From: Macrostomum hystrix
Lineage: Eukaryota > Platyhelminthes > Macrostomidae
DNA: 64,000 nt
Reading direction: 5' to 3'
Assembly (NCBI GenBank): GCA_950097015.1
Contig: CATNEN010000034.1
Span: forward strand, 3,752,001-3,816,000
Under the pieces are notes generated by a model, which was not told the DNA's origin, did no database searches, and worked only from the letters and a program-made list of their open reading frames with translations. Position 1 is the stretch's first letter. The number at the start of each line of letters is the position of its first letter. This document shows, piece by piece, positions 46,202-57,483 of the stretch. The translations under genes and the position numbers were made by a program.

Positions 46202-49200
46202 TCAATTCCTTATGCTGTCCTCGGCGGCCATCTCGGCGTCGCCGTTTACAGCTTCGCCGTCACCCTCGCCGTCAGGTTCGCCAACGTCGCGTCGTAGACG
46301 CCTCATCGCTGTCGCGGTGGCTAGTTTAACCGGCAGCGCAGCCAGCGCCACCTGGAAGTCCTCGGCGGTGACGAAACGCCGGCCGCCGGCCAGCCTAGCG
46401 TTTAGTTTAGCCTCTTCAACCAGCTGGCTGAGCTCCGCGCCGCTCAGGCCGCGACACCTGGCATCGTCGGCTACGCTAGCCAGCGTCGACATTCGATCGA
46501 CTCCTTCACCGAACGGCGGCTTTGTCCTAGTCAGGGCGGCCAGCACTTCCAGACGTTCGGCTGGAGATTGCGGCTTCTTGACGACCACAGTTTTGCCTAG
46601 CCGACCGGGTCGACGAATGGCGGCGTCGATCAAATCCGGCCGGTTGGTGGCGGCCATCACGAACACCTGACCGCGGCCCTCCAGACCGTCCAGGAGAGTC
46701 AACAGCTGATTCACCACCTTTGTTGATTGTAGCCAATGCGGTATCAGCATGTCATTGTGGCTTTCAATGAGCTCGTTGGATGGAAACTAATCATAGGAAC
46801 CAATCTGGAAACCATCCTAGGAGCCAATCTGAAAACCATCATAGGAATCAATCACGGAACCATCATAGGAACCAATCACGGAACCATCATAGGAACCAAT
46901 CACGGAACCATCATAGGAACCAATCAGGAAACCATGATAGGAACCAATCAGGAAACTATCATAGGAACCAATCAGGAAACCATGATAGGAACCAATCAGG
47001 AAACCATCATAGGAACCAATCACGGAACCATCATAGGAATCAATCTGGAAACCATGATAGGAACCAATCAGGAAACTATCATAGGAACCAATCAGGAAAC
47101 CATCATAGGAACCAATCAGGAAACCATCATAGGAACCAATCACGGAACCATCATAGGAACCAATCAGGAAACCATGATAGGAACCAATCAGGAAACTATC
47201 ATAGGAACCAATCAGGAAACCATGATAGGAACCAATCAGGAAACCATCATAGGAACCAATCACGGAAACATCATAGGAACCAATCAGGAAACCATGATAG
47301 GAACCAATCAGGAAACTATCATAGGAACCAATCAGGAAACCATGATAGGAACCAATCAGGAAACCATCATAGGAACCAATCACGGAAACATCATAGGAAC
47401 CAATCAGGAAACCATGATAGGAACCAATCAGGAAACTATCATAGGAACCAATCAGGAAACCATGATAGGAACCAATCAGGAAACCATCATAGGAACCAAT
47501 CACGGAACCATCATAGGAATCAATCTGGAAACCATGATAGGAACCAATCAGGAAACTATCATAGGAACCAATCAGGAAACCATTACATAAAGCATTCTGC
47601 AAACTAGGAAGCTGGAGATCGTGACTGGAGCCCGTCTGAAACAAAAAAAATAAACAATAGAACTCACCGTCGAGTGTGCCCCGGTGTCGCTACCTCGGTG
47701 CGCGCAAACGGCGTCGATTTCGTCGAAGAACACCAGACAAGGCTGGCATGTACGAGCATTCTCGAACAGCACGCGCAGAGCCCGCTCGCTCTCGCCCAGG
47801 TATTTGTCGAATATCTCAGGACCTTTCACGCTCATAAAGTTTAGTCCGGCCTCGTTGCTGAGCGCCTTGGCCAGCAGGGTCTTGCCGCAGCCGGGCTCGC
47901 CAACTAGCAGCAGGCCGTCAGCCTTTTGACCAATCGCCTCGGCGCCCTCGGGATCCTGCACCAGCGACATAAAGGTCTGACGAATTTCTCGCTTGGCTTC
48001 GAAGCAGCCGCCAATGTCGGCCCAGCTGACGTCCGGTATGCGAACGAAGTGCGGCTTCTGCTTGGCCAGGGGCAGGACACGGTCGAATGCGGCCTGGAGG
48101 CCAGCGGAGTCTAGCTCGAGCGGCACCGACTCGGAGTTGGCAGGGTCGGCCGTGGCTGTGGGAGACGACAAGAGAAAAAGTCATTCATTATACAGTGGGT
48201 CTTTGCTAAACTACCGACTGGTCATACAGTGGGTCTTTGCTAAACTACCGACTGATCATACAGTGGGTCATTGCTAAACTACCGACTGGTCATAAAGTGG
48301 GTCTTTGCTAAACTACCGACTGGTCATACAGTGGGTCATTGCTAAACTACCGACTGGTCATAAAGTGGGTCTTTGCTAAACTACCGACTGGTCATACAGT
48401 GGGTCATTGCTAAACTACCGACTGGTCATAGAGTGGGTCATTGCTAAACTACCGACTGGTCATACAGTGGGTCATTGCTAAACTACCGACTGGTCATACA
48501 GTGGGTCATTGCTAAACTACCGACTGGTCATAGTGGGTCATTGCTAAACTACCGACTGGTCATACTGGGTCATTGCTAAACTACCGACTGGTCATACAGT
48601 GGGTCATTGCTAAACTACCGACTGGTCATAGAGTGGGTCATTACTAAACTACCGACTGGTCATACAGTGGGTCATTGCTAACTAACTGATTATTCGTAAA
48701 GTGGGTCATTGCTAACTAACTGATTATTCGTAAAGTGGGTCATTGCTAACTGATTAGTCATACAGTGGGTCATTGCTAACCAACTGATCATGCCCACAGA
48801 GGGTCATTGCTAACTAACTGATGAGTGATACAATGGGACATTGCCAACTTGAAATAACAACAGACGAAAAATGCAGATAAAAACTAAGCCTTACAAACGG
48901 ATGCGCCGAAATCTTTCATCAGGCTAGCAATTCGCTCGAATCCAAATTCAACTTGGCCACGGCTGCCAGCAGAAGCGGTTGAGGGTGGCAGGCGTCTAGA
49001 AATGTGCGCCTCTTCAACAGCTTCTCGGACCAGCTGTTTCAAATCGCCAACATTGAAGCCAACAGTGCGCATGGCGCAATCATCCAGCAGGTCGGCGCCG
49101 GATCCGGTTCCAACCAGTCGCACGTTGGCCGCCATGAACAACTGACGCAGGCAGGCAAGTCGTTGACGCCGATCTAACAGACCCAGTCGTACCACTTTGC

Positions 49201-51337
49201 GAAAGGCGCACAATAAGCCGTCGTCCATCTCGGTTAGTGCGCAGCTGGACTCGCCGATCAGCAATAGGCGAGTGCCGGCAAACTCTGACAGGCAGTTGAG
49301 CAGGGCCCGCCGACACGCCGCCAGTGATTTATTGGCCTCAGATACTGAGGACAGCCGGTCAGCGTTGTGCAGCAGCAGCAGGCAGGGCTGAGCGGCTACG
49401 GCGCGTGACAGTACGGAGTGCCACATGGCTGTGGAAGCCTCCGCGGTTTTACCAGCGAACCAGTCAAGGTGCAGCTCGCACAGCGGCACACTTGATAGCT
49501 GGGTTAGGTTGAAGTGGGCCGGAGAGGCGATAAACCAGTTTAGTTCAGGATTAGGTTTTTTATCGATAGAGTGCCAATTTAGAGAGTGAACATTTGGGAT
49601 GAGTGACAATCTAGGAGGAGTGACAGTTTGGGAAGAGTGGCGATTTGGGAAGAGTGACAATTTTGATGGAGTGAAAAATTAGGACGAGTACCATTTTCAA
49701 AGGCATGAACAATCAATAGGATAAAGGACTATGTGGGTGAAGTTTTAGTCTGTTTGGGGTGACAATTGAGACAAAAAATCGAGCTCTCACCGCAGCCACC
49801 GCCCTAGCCAGCGTTGTTTTGCCGCTTTTGGGCGAGCCGAGGAGAAAACAGCCCTGCAGCTCTTCGGTTACCAGTGACGGCGGGCAGGACAGAGCGGCTA
49901 CGGCCACGCGGCACAGAGCCTGAAGGTGTCAAATGGAATCTGCTGTCACTGTCGCTAAGACATTCAAGTAGCAAAAGAGCCGCTTACCATGAGCTCGTGG
50001 TGAAATAGATCTTTAAACAGCGCCTCGGCGTCCAGTTTCGGCACGCGGAATTCCAGATCCATGTCGTCGACTAGTCTGGAAGCCAGGCTTTTCCTTTCGC
50101 CAGCGGCAGCAGCTCCAGAGTCAGCGGCGGAGGCGGCGGCGTCGCCAGATTTGCGCAAACGCCTTCGCTTCGACAACGGCTGCTGCGAAGTCGGCGGCGT
50201 CGATGAAGGCGCCGCGCTGGCTTCAGGAGTCAACGAAGCGTCGACGACTGAAGCTGCAGTAGCTGCGGAGGCGGCGGCGGCGGCAGCCAAACGAGCATTT
50301 TCTCGAATTCTACGCAGACTAGCTTCGTTGAGGCTGCTGCGGTACTCCTTATTGAAAGTGAAGGACTATTTTTAGAAGGCCAAACGCGCGATTTGTAATT
50401 TACACCATTGAGGGCCAACCTCAAAAACACAGGGAGATTGTACACTGCCTGACGATGAGAAAGTCAGGGCAGATGGACACACCTGTGTGAGCGTGCGCCT
50501 GCGTGCGGTATCTGAGGGCATGGGTGCTCAGGAGTCAGCGAAATGGACAGAATTGCCTCCTCGCTGGCTGCGGGTCTAGTGTCACCAAATGATGTGTCAT
50601 TGCCGCAGACCTCCTGCTATTATATTTATCATTGTTTATATGGGCACTTTGAGCTCAATACAATTGGTACAGCAAACAGACCCCATACCTTGGCGAGAAG
50701 GTTGTATATCATAGTACATGGTGTCATAATTGTGAATATTTTCCTAGCGTGGATTTACACAAGTTCTGAAGGAATTGGATTGAAGAAGCAGTAGTTAACG
50801 CCATACCTTCCCTATAGGCGGGCCCTCAGGCTCAAACACTTACAGGCTCAGGTACGTAATCGCTGCCCGACAATTCGCCAGCTGAATTGTCGTCATCCAG
50901 ACTATTCTCGTCGGCATTGTTGCAATCGACGCCTGGTAGACGCCAGCCGCGTTGCTTAGCAACGTGCACATATTTTAAAGCCTTGCCGGCATCCTTGCGC
51001 CAGTGCTTCTCTTTGCGTCGATGAAAGCTTCTAGTAAAGTTGTGAAGTAAATTGATACAGGTCATTAATTATTGTGTGTTTCATTTACTTATCTACCAGC
51101 GAATAGAACTTACGCGCTATTTTCGTGAATGTAGTCGATAAATTCGTGCAAATCACCGGTCGGATGACTAGCAAGAAACTGCGGGAAAAGTGCAAAATGT
51201 CCTACTGATAGTAGAAATGTTAGCATTCGGCAAAATGCGATTTTGACAAAGTTTACGTTTCCTACCTCTTGAGCTTCGCGAAAGAGAGCTAGATTTTTAT
51301 CATTTATCTGCGGTGGCTTGTAGTTTAACAGCGTCAT
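46202..51337 (-). CDS. NVL: NVL, nuclear VCP-like AAA+ ATPase
   Basis: Nucleolar type II AAA+ ATPase needed for 60S ribosome assembly. Eight exons join in frame: 51266-51337, 51114-51178, 50844-51030, 49988-50347, 49791-49919, 48895-49498, 47668-48155 and 46202-46717, about 806 residues (human 856). The N-terminal winged-helix-like start (FREAQEFLASHP, ENSASFHRRKEKHWRK) parallels human NVL. A low-complexity KRRRLRK region follows. D1 keeps Walker A GSPKSGKTTLA, but Walker B reads CLLLLHNADRL instead of ..DE. D2 is intact: ADIGGCFEAKREIRQ, GEPGCGKTLLAKAL, VKGPEIFDKYLGESERALRV, CLVFFDEIDAV, VFVMAATNRPDLIDAAIRRP GRLGKT and TRTKPP, typical of NVL D2. PEX6-like degeneracy of D1 was considered, but the D2 and N-terminus fit NVL. 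An acceptor (AG 51346-51347) lies 8 nt before the ATG. Confidence 0.93.
46785..47590. repeat. 24-bp tandem array, NVL intron 7
   Basis: About 33 copies of a 24-bp unit containing AGGAACCAATCAGGAAACCA. Variants CACGGAACC, CATGATAGG and AACTATC recur as a 120-bp higher-order block. Because 24 is divisible by three, several frames stay open over 800 bp on both strands; these are not genes. Confidence 0.97.
48190..48845. repeat. 34-bp tandem array, NVL intron 6
   Basis: About 19 copies of a 34-bp unit containing CTGGTCATACAGTGGGTCAT and TGCTAAACTACCGA. It degrades toward 48850 into TCATTGCTAACTAACTGATT units. Confidence 0.95.
49590..49690. repeat. Short 17-bp degenerate repeat, NVL intron 5
   Basis: Five or six loose copies of AGAGTGACAATTTGGGA. 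Confidence 0.6.
50384..50620 (+). mobile_element. SINE-B copy in NVL intron 3
   Basis: Body with GAGGGCCAACCTCAAAAACA, GCCTGACGATGAGAAAGTCA, AGGAGTCAGCGAAATGGACA and GTCTAGTGTCACCAAATGAT. The tRNA-like head is missing or truncated. Confidence 0.85.
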
Positions 51338-51878
51338 ATCGATTCCTAAATTGCACCAGCGTGTTTAATAACCAATTTGTTGGTTGCTGAAACAAAGAAG
51401 ACAGAAATGTGACTTTAATAATGACTATTTTTAGGAAAAAACTGAAGAAAGAAATATTATATCTAAATACTTAATTTTTAAATGCAACTATACGTCACTT
51501 AGAGTCAAATAAAAAGTGGAGGCAAAGTCGTTCATTTGGTTTTTAAAGAAGTTATATATACAGTTTTAATTGTACAATAACTGTAATTTATCTCAGTCAC
51601 AGACAAAAAATGCAACATTCTGAAAATTATTTTAACCATATCAAGTGCATCCTGAAAACAGGAGAAAGAGAGATCAAGTCTGGACGGGCATTCTATTTTT
51701 AGCATTGGGGAATTCTTGCTGGGTGTGAAAGCTTTTCTGCCAATGAACAGAGGGCCCTGTGCCGGCTCAGCCAATCCTGACCCAAGGAGCGAGCGCCAAC
51801 CCTATTTGGGTGAGTCACGTGTTGCGGGCTTAATAATAGGAAACAATCGAACTTCTTACAAAGGAGAGCAAAAAAATT
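51338..51878. other. 541-bp spacer between TUBD1 and NVL
   Basis: AT-rich, with a GC-richer patch (51715-51830: GCCCTGTGCCGGCTCAGCCA) that may be a repeat fragment. No gene. The short distance between two same-strand genes suits an operon-like pair. Confidence 0.45.
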
Positions 51879-53737
51879 CTACAACTGTCTATAATTAAAT
51901 ACAGTCTGCTCTGCAGCGGCAAAGCAGTCAAGGAATGCGGACTCCTCAAGTCCGAATCTGGCGTACTGATGTACAAACGCTTTGGCGGCAAACATTGACC
52001 AGGCGCGAGCCAATGATCGGTCAAGCGTGTCAACGCCAGTTGAACAATTAGACAGCATTGCACAGGCTCGCTCATAGCCTCGATAGGGTCGGTTGGTGCG
52101 GCACACGCTGAGCCGGTCGGACAGCGGCAACCAAGTTGGGTGCAACTCCGGCAATGCCAGCTGCTGCTCCCAATCGGCTGGCGACAAACTGTTAGCGCCG
52201 AGGCCGCGAAGCCACAGCCGATTGGCGAAGCAGCGCTGCCTACCGGCGGCGGCGGCTCCGGCTGCATCCTGACGCCAGTCGAGGCCCTCTTCAACAGCGG
52301 CGCCAGCCAGCAGCATCTGGCGCAGGTGACGCAACAGGCCGGGCCAGGCGAAGCCGGAGAACTCTTTGGCTCGCTCCGAAGCGTAGGGCAGGCAGCGCAG
52401 CTGCAACAGGCGCAGGTCCGGGTGCGGGCAGAGACTGGCGACGATGCCGGCTAGTGCCGGACCGACAGAGGCACCGCTGGCTGGCTGCAGGCAGGCGCCT
52501 AGCTGATGCCCGATCATTGCATTGAGGTGCTCAACGCCGACTTTTGCCAGGCCTAGGCGCCGTTCGCAGGCGTCCTGCAGGCGATCGTTCTCAAATAGGA
52601 GCAGAGAGTCGCAGGCGGCTGTCAAGTGGGCCAAGGTCAGCACGCTGTTGTAGGCTTGAACTGAGACTTCGCCACGGCTGTGCGGCCACACTAAGCCGGA
52701 TACCTGGCATTGGGGTACAGGTGCTAAAGGTTGAAAGGACGATTAATTGCAGCCCTTTTCCTAAATAAAAAGTCTTCTAAAGCTGAGACAAGCAACAGGT
52801 AAGCGGATTGAACAATGCCATCTCCAAATCACTAACCAGCTGCGCCTCGGGATATTCATCGCGCACCCTTTCGCAAACAAAAGTTCCCAATCCCGAGCCG
52901 GTGCCGCCAGCCAGGCTCATCAGCGCCAGGAAGCCGTCGAGACGATCGGCTCCTTCGGCTTGACGACGGACTAGATTGGATAAGTCCGGCCAGCAGTTCG
53001 GGCCGTGATGTTTGTAACCCTGGTGTCAATGATAGCAAATTAGCAGATGGCATATGAGCAGATGGCATATGAGCAGATGGCACATGAGCATATGGCATAC
53101 GAGCAGATGGCATATGAGCAGATGGCATATGAGCAGATGGCATATGAGCAGATGGCATATGAGCAAATGGCACATGTGTAGATTGCATATAAGCAGATGG
53201 CATATGAGCAGATGGCATATGAGCAGATGGCATATGAGCAAATGGCATATGTGTAGATTGCATATAAGCAGATGGCATATGAGCAGATGGCATATGAGCA
53301 GATGGCATATGAGCAAATGGCATATGTGTAGATTGCATATGAGCAGATGGCATATAAGCAGATGGTATATCAGCAGATGGAAAGTCAATTGAGAAAGCTA
53401 GTACCTGAGCCCAGTTATTTCCTGATCCGCGTTTTAGGCACACTTTCGCATTGTTGGCGTAGGCCCAATGGCCAGATTTGGCAGCATCATGCATCACCAT
53501 GGCAACCACTTTTTCTTCAGCGTCGCAGAGTACTGCCTGGGCGCGCATTGGCTGGCCATCATGACAACTAAAAAATCTGGAACGTGACACCTCTGAATAG
53601 GCGTCATCTGTTTCCATGGCAACAGATGATTGACTTCGTCTACAATCACCGCTAGCTAGATCTTCAACAATGCTAGAGAAGAATGCGTGACCAACCTGAT
53701 TGCCACACTGGCCAAGCTGTAGTGTCACTATGGACAT
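51879..53737 (-). CDS. TUBD1: TUBD1, delta-tubulin
   Basis: Centriolar tubulin needed for triplet microtubules. Exons 53405-53737, 52837-53019 and 51879-52703, 446 residues (human 453). MSIVTLQLGQCGNQVG is the tubulin N-terminus. Exon 1 ends in KRGSGNNWAQ (human KQGSGNNWAY). Exon 2 carries the GTP-binding glycine loop LMSLAGGTGSGLG at about residues 144-156. Exon 3 reads VWPHSRGEVSVQAYNSVLTL AHLTAACDSLLLFENDRL, WPGLLRHLRQMLL, WSMFAAKAFVHQYARFGLEE and ends FNYRQL, as delta-tubulins do. An acceptor (TTGCAG, AG 53752-53753) lies 14 nt before the ATG; a second in-frame ATG upstream is less likely because the MSIVT start is conserved. Intron 1 is a tandem array. Confidence 0.95.
53040..53385. repeat. 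15-bp tandem array, TUBD1 intron 1
   Basis: About 23 copies of GCATATGAGCAGATG with variants (GTGTAGATT, GAGCAAATG) arranged as a 75-bp higher-order repeat. The frame runs through into the intron and predicts HMPSAHMPSA peptides, which are not part of the protein: the spliced reading restores the tubulin glycine loop. Confidence 0.96.
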
Positions 53738-54100
53738 TGCTACTAATGATGCTGCAATTTTGTGCAATACAATGATCAATCCTAAGTTTAAGCTACTAAG
53801 AAAGATGAAAAATTATCATGATTACTAAAAAAGAAGTAAGTTACAGTCGTGAATTCTTATATTCATGAAATATGTAAAAATTCAAGGATTCATGATGTCT
53901 ACATCAATATGATTCCAATTAATAGTAATTTTCATACCATCATTGTATCTAAAAGCTAAAATGCTCAATGGAGAATCTAAATTGAAGCAATACAGTGTAT
54001 TTAATTTGATTAACTGAAGATAAAGCCAAAAGTTAATGGCCACAATATTTTTTCAACAAGGGAGTTAACTAGGCAAATGTGCAATAGTGAACTAGCTTGA
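53738..54100. other. AT-rich sequence 5' of TUBD1
   Basis: Unique AT-rich sequence; presumably contains the TUBD1 promoter or outron. No motif can be assigned. Confidence 0.35.
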
Positions 54101-54109
54101 ATCATACCA

Positions 54110-54390
54110 CATACATGCGCAACCTCCCAAATCTTAGCCGGCCTTGCGACTTAGTTTTTGCTCTCATTTGCGACTTAGTTCGTTTCATTGCTTTATTTAC
54201 GACTTAGTTTGCTCTCATTTGCTCTCTTTTTCTCTCCCCTTTTTCCTTTTCTTCACGCCTTCCTTTTTTGTCCCTTGGTCCCCCCTTTGATTTTTTGGCA
54301 CTTGGTCGATTGGTTTTTGCGACTTACCTTGCTTGGCCCTCGTTTCACCCGGCCGGTTCGGCCGGGTCGGCCGGGTGTTGCGCATGTATG
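54110..54390. mobile_element. 281-bp non-autonomous DNA element with 9-bp target duplication
   Basis: Flanked by ATCATACCA at 54101-54109 and 54391-54399. Ends are CATACATGCGCAACC and its near inverse GTTGCGCATGTATG. The interior is pyrimidine-rich with repeated GCGACTTAGTTTTTGCTCTC. Nine-bp duplications suit Mutator-like elements; the superfamily is inference. Confidence 0.8.
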
Positions 54391-54741
54391 ATCATACCAG
54401 AACCAGTGAACTGAACTAAAGTGCAAAGAAGCAATAGAAATTAGACTAACACATGTGTATGACTATGTTGGTCAAATTCCAGCTTTCACAGCAGCTGACA
54501 AACAGCTCTTTAATGTACAGGCCCAGAATATCCTAATAGAGATATAGGCCTATTGTGCAAGAAGCACAGCCATAGAGCATATATGTAATGCATTAAAGGA
54601 AATGTTTGCTATGTAGTTTAATTTCTTCCCTTCACCAATTTATCCAGTTTTGTACAGTTTATTGCGATATAAAATACATTGAAAAAAAAGAAAATATCTA
54701 TACAGTAATTAAAAAAAGGAAGTGCTTATTCCCATGGTCCC

Positions 54742-54895
54742 GTATGGCATGAAGAAAAGGAAAAAGAAGAGAGAAAAAGAGAGCAAATGAGAGCAAACTA
54801 AGTCGTAAATAGAGCAATGAAATGAACTAAGTCGCAAATGAGAGCAAAAACTAAGTCGCACAACCGTCTAAGATTTGGGAGGTTGCGCATGTATG
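54742..54895. mobile_element. Truncated inverted copy of the 281-bp element
   Basis: About 150 bp that is the reverse complement of 54110-54260, ending TTGGGAGGTTGCGCATGTAT at 54894. Its other end is missing. The two copies give a large inverted repeat around 54.1-54.9 kb. Confidence 0.8.
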
Positions 54896-55189
54896 GTAGC
54901 AAGTCAGTAGTATCATTTGCACATGTGTATCATATCATATCTCAAGTGCATGTGCAATACAAATTTCATGTCAATACAAATTTCTCATGTAACTTAGTAA
55001 TTTCTTAGTAATGTTACATATTATTCAAAATTAACAATTATTTGAAATTAAATGTGTACATTGCTTGTAATTAAAAGAGGCGTTACTATAGGTACTGTAG
55101 GTTCTGGAAAATGTATGGCCAGTTGTATATAGTACATGAAAATTGCTACACAGTTCCTGTAAAATATGTGCATTAAGTTCTTAAAGTTA

Positions 55190-55395
55190 TCGGCAAAACA
55201 AGCTGCTATTCTCTGTGTGGATAGGCAGAGAATTATTGGCAAGGATCCGTGTGGATAAAATTGAAATTAATGGCACGGCATACATAAAGAGTTGTAGACC
55301 TATTCATACAAGCTGCCATCTGGACAAGCAGAAAATTATTGCATGGATCCATGTGGATAAAATTGAAATTATTGGCACAGGACTGTGGGAATAAG
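55190..55395. repeat. Diverged direct duplication of about 100 bp
   Basis: ACAAGCTGCTATTCTC..GTGTGGATAAAATTGAAATT at 55198-55265 is repeated as ACAAGCTGCCATCTGG..ATGTGGATAAAATTGAAATT at 55308-55375. Confidence 0.7.
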
Positions 55396-55500
55396 CTCTG
55401 CCTAAAAAATGGTTTCTAGAGTTCAAACTAAAATATGGCATATGGTAATTGGTGTCCTACATTCTAATCAAAGTCCTTAGAAAAAAAAACATACAAAAAA

Positions 55501-55825
55501 GAGAGCTTGTAGCCTAGTAGTTAGGGCGTCGCCGCGTCGGACTAATGACTTGAAGGTCGGGGGTTCGATTCCCGACTCCACTGAAACAATTTGTGTCCTT
55601 TAGCAAGACACTTAACTCTGCATTGCTTCAGTTAACCCAGCTGTTAAATGGGTACCAGCATTAGCTGGGATAATTGAAGGTGGGTGTGGCGTCCCCCCAG
55701 TCCATGGACTGAACAGCTGTACACAGCCTTAAGATGCGCTGCGCAATAGCTCTGGCTGTGCTGTCGGCTGCACATCTGGCCCGATTGGGCAGGTGTAATC
55801 AATTATTAATTATTATTTATTAGGC
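55501..55825 (+). mobile_element. SINE-A, full-length tRNA-derived SINE
   Basis: Head (55501-55583) with box A-like TAGCCTAGTAGTTAGGGCG and box B GGTTCGATTCC. The central domain has TTAGCAAGACACTTAACTCT and GCTGTTAAATGGGTACC, a type also seen in other animal SINEs. The tail has CCAGTCCATGGACTGAAC, GGCCCGATTGGGCAGGTGTA and a final run of ATT repeats. Best-preserved copy of the family in the window. Confidence 0.9.
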
Positions 55826-57125
55826 TAGGCCTACTAGGTAAAATGCAGAAATGGAAATAGATACTGGCTATTTCTACTATTTTTATCTAGGTTTTAACCT
55901 ATGTATCTATTCTTTTTTCATATCTCCTATTTCTACCATAGGCCTACTAGTAAAAATGTCATACTCCATATTTCATCCTTAGTATCTGGTCTATATCCAT
56001 TTGTCTCTGTAGTTTATCTAGTACCAAGTCCATGTTAGTAGGCTTAGTGTGACTCTGCAGGCACAAATATTCACAGTAAATAATCTTGTCTCATGCAAAG
56101 CTAAAGTCAGTAAAATGACTTAATACTAAAGTCTATAGGCTATAAACATTTACTTCAATAAGGTTCAATATGATACACAAAAGAAATTAGTGAGACAAAC
56201 TTAGAAAGGGCGTCTGCCACTATCTCAGCTGGGTTTGATGCCTGACGAAAACTCTCAGAGCCTAAGCAGGCCTGCTCCCATTGATGGAGAAATCTAGACC
56301 ACAGATCCCAAGTGCCAGATCGAGTCACAGATATCAGGTTATAAGGAGAAAATCCAAGTTGTTCATTTTGATTCCTGCATGTTGCAATTTAATAATTTTA
56401 CAATTTAAATTTAAATTGTCAAGGAATTCTGTCCAACTCCCCAGGTAATCCCCAGAAATTCCAGAGCATAAATTCTGAAAGCAAACTAATTTTAAGTCGA
56501 ATTTGATTTTGCAAATCATCGACGATCTATAAGATCATCCTCGAGACAATCGTTTTCTATGAAAAGTTGGTCCAGCTTAACAAACTTCAAGCTGAAACAA
56601 TAGCAAAATTATATATTTCAGATAAAATTTCTAAGCTCATGTAGTGCCTAAATAAATCTGATACATGGTTCAGCATTATTGTCTGAAAAGCTTGCTGCAA
56701 CAATTTCATCTTCATCCGTGTCTCGCGCTGTTCTACTACGGGAATCCTAACAAATGTATTATGTCTTGAAATAAACAGATTGTGGTCCAGATTATGCAGT
56801 TTACGTTTTTTAGTGATGAGACAAATGCCTTCTGTTCAATTCAATGTGTAGGTTTTTCGATTGTAGACTTGTGGGTTTCCCCCCGCTTTTTTAAGCATCA
56901 CGATACGCCTTACTTTTTTATTAGTTATCAGTTGACGATTTGACATAGACTTTTTTATCCACTAGGCCTATTTAAGTAAATTCGTGTATCTACTTGGTCT
57001 GGCCTATGCTTTGGAATTATTGTTATGTAATATTGATGGTCTAATTTTCGACTATAATATGAATATTAATATATACCATCCATAAGTTCAACAATTTAGC
57101 TTGCCTATGCTTGTTTAGAAATGGA
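55826..57125. other. AT-rich array-free spacer
   Basis: Unique AT-rich DNA with TAGGCCTA near 55830, 55940 and 56965. No coding exon recognised. Confidence 0.45.
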
Positions 57126-57129
57126 TTAG

Positions 57130-57430
57130 TGACATCAGTAAACATGTTTGCCTCTTGTACTCGTACCAAGGTGCCTCAGCTAGATTCCATGGTGAGGCCA
57201 CATTTATTTGCAGTGCAGCCACAGTGACAAGGCTTGGGAGCTTGTACAATTTACACCCTTGAGGGGCCGACCTCCAAGGCTAGCAAGGCAAAGTGTGTGT
57301 AACACTGCCTAACAATGAGAAAGTGTCTGTGTATGCCTGTGTATAGTAAGTGTGTGTGTGTGTGTTCAGTAGTTAGTGCAATGGGAATAATTGCCTCCTT
57401 GTTTGCTGTAGGTCTAGTGTCACCAATTGA
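57130..57430 (+). mobile_element. SINE-B copy with diverged head
   Basis: Head remnant (TTTGCCTC..CAGCTAGATTCCATGGTGAG, GGCCACATTTAT) parallels the head at 21.1-21.2 kb. The body is TTGAGGGGCCGACCTCCAAG, ACTGCCTAACAATGAGAAAG and GTCTAGTGTCACCAATTGAG. No tail. Confidence 0.8.
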
Positions 57431-57483
57431 GTATGCCTATGTTTAGGGCCAGAGATGTCCTATAATTATTTTTAATATTATTA

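Noticed and set aside
46212-46670. 152-codon plus-strand frame
   Set aside because: Antisense shadow of the NVL last exon, caused by GC-rich codon use.
46736-47644. Long open frames (about 275-285 codons) on both strands
   Set aside because: They are produced by the 24-bp repeat, whose length is a multiple of three; the region is NVL intron 7.
48884-49919. Reading the NVL gene as PEX6 or PEX1 because of its degenerate first AAA domain
   Set aside because: The second AAA domain (TRTKPP, RPGRLGKT) and the N-terminal winged-helix-like segment match NVL better.
51532-51774. 80-codon minus-strand frame between TUBD1 and NVL
   Set aside because: No family features, no splice context, mixes a GC-rich patch with AT-rich DNA.
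53026-53392. HMPSAHMPSA and CHLLICHLL repeat peptides
   Set aside because: They are read-through of TUBD1 intron 1; splicing 53405 to 53019 restores the delta-tubulin sequence.
55501-55583. A functional tRNA gene
   Set aside because: Box A and box B are present, but the sequence continues into a SINE body and tail and lacks a convincing cloverleaf.
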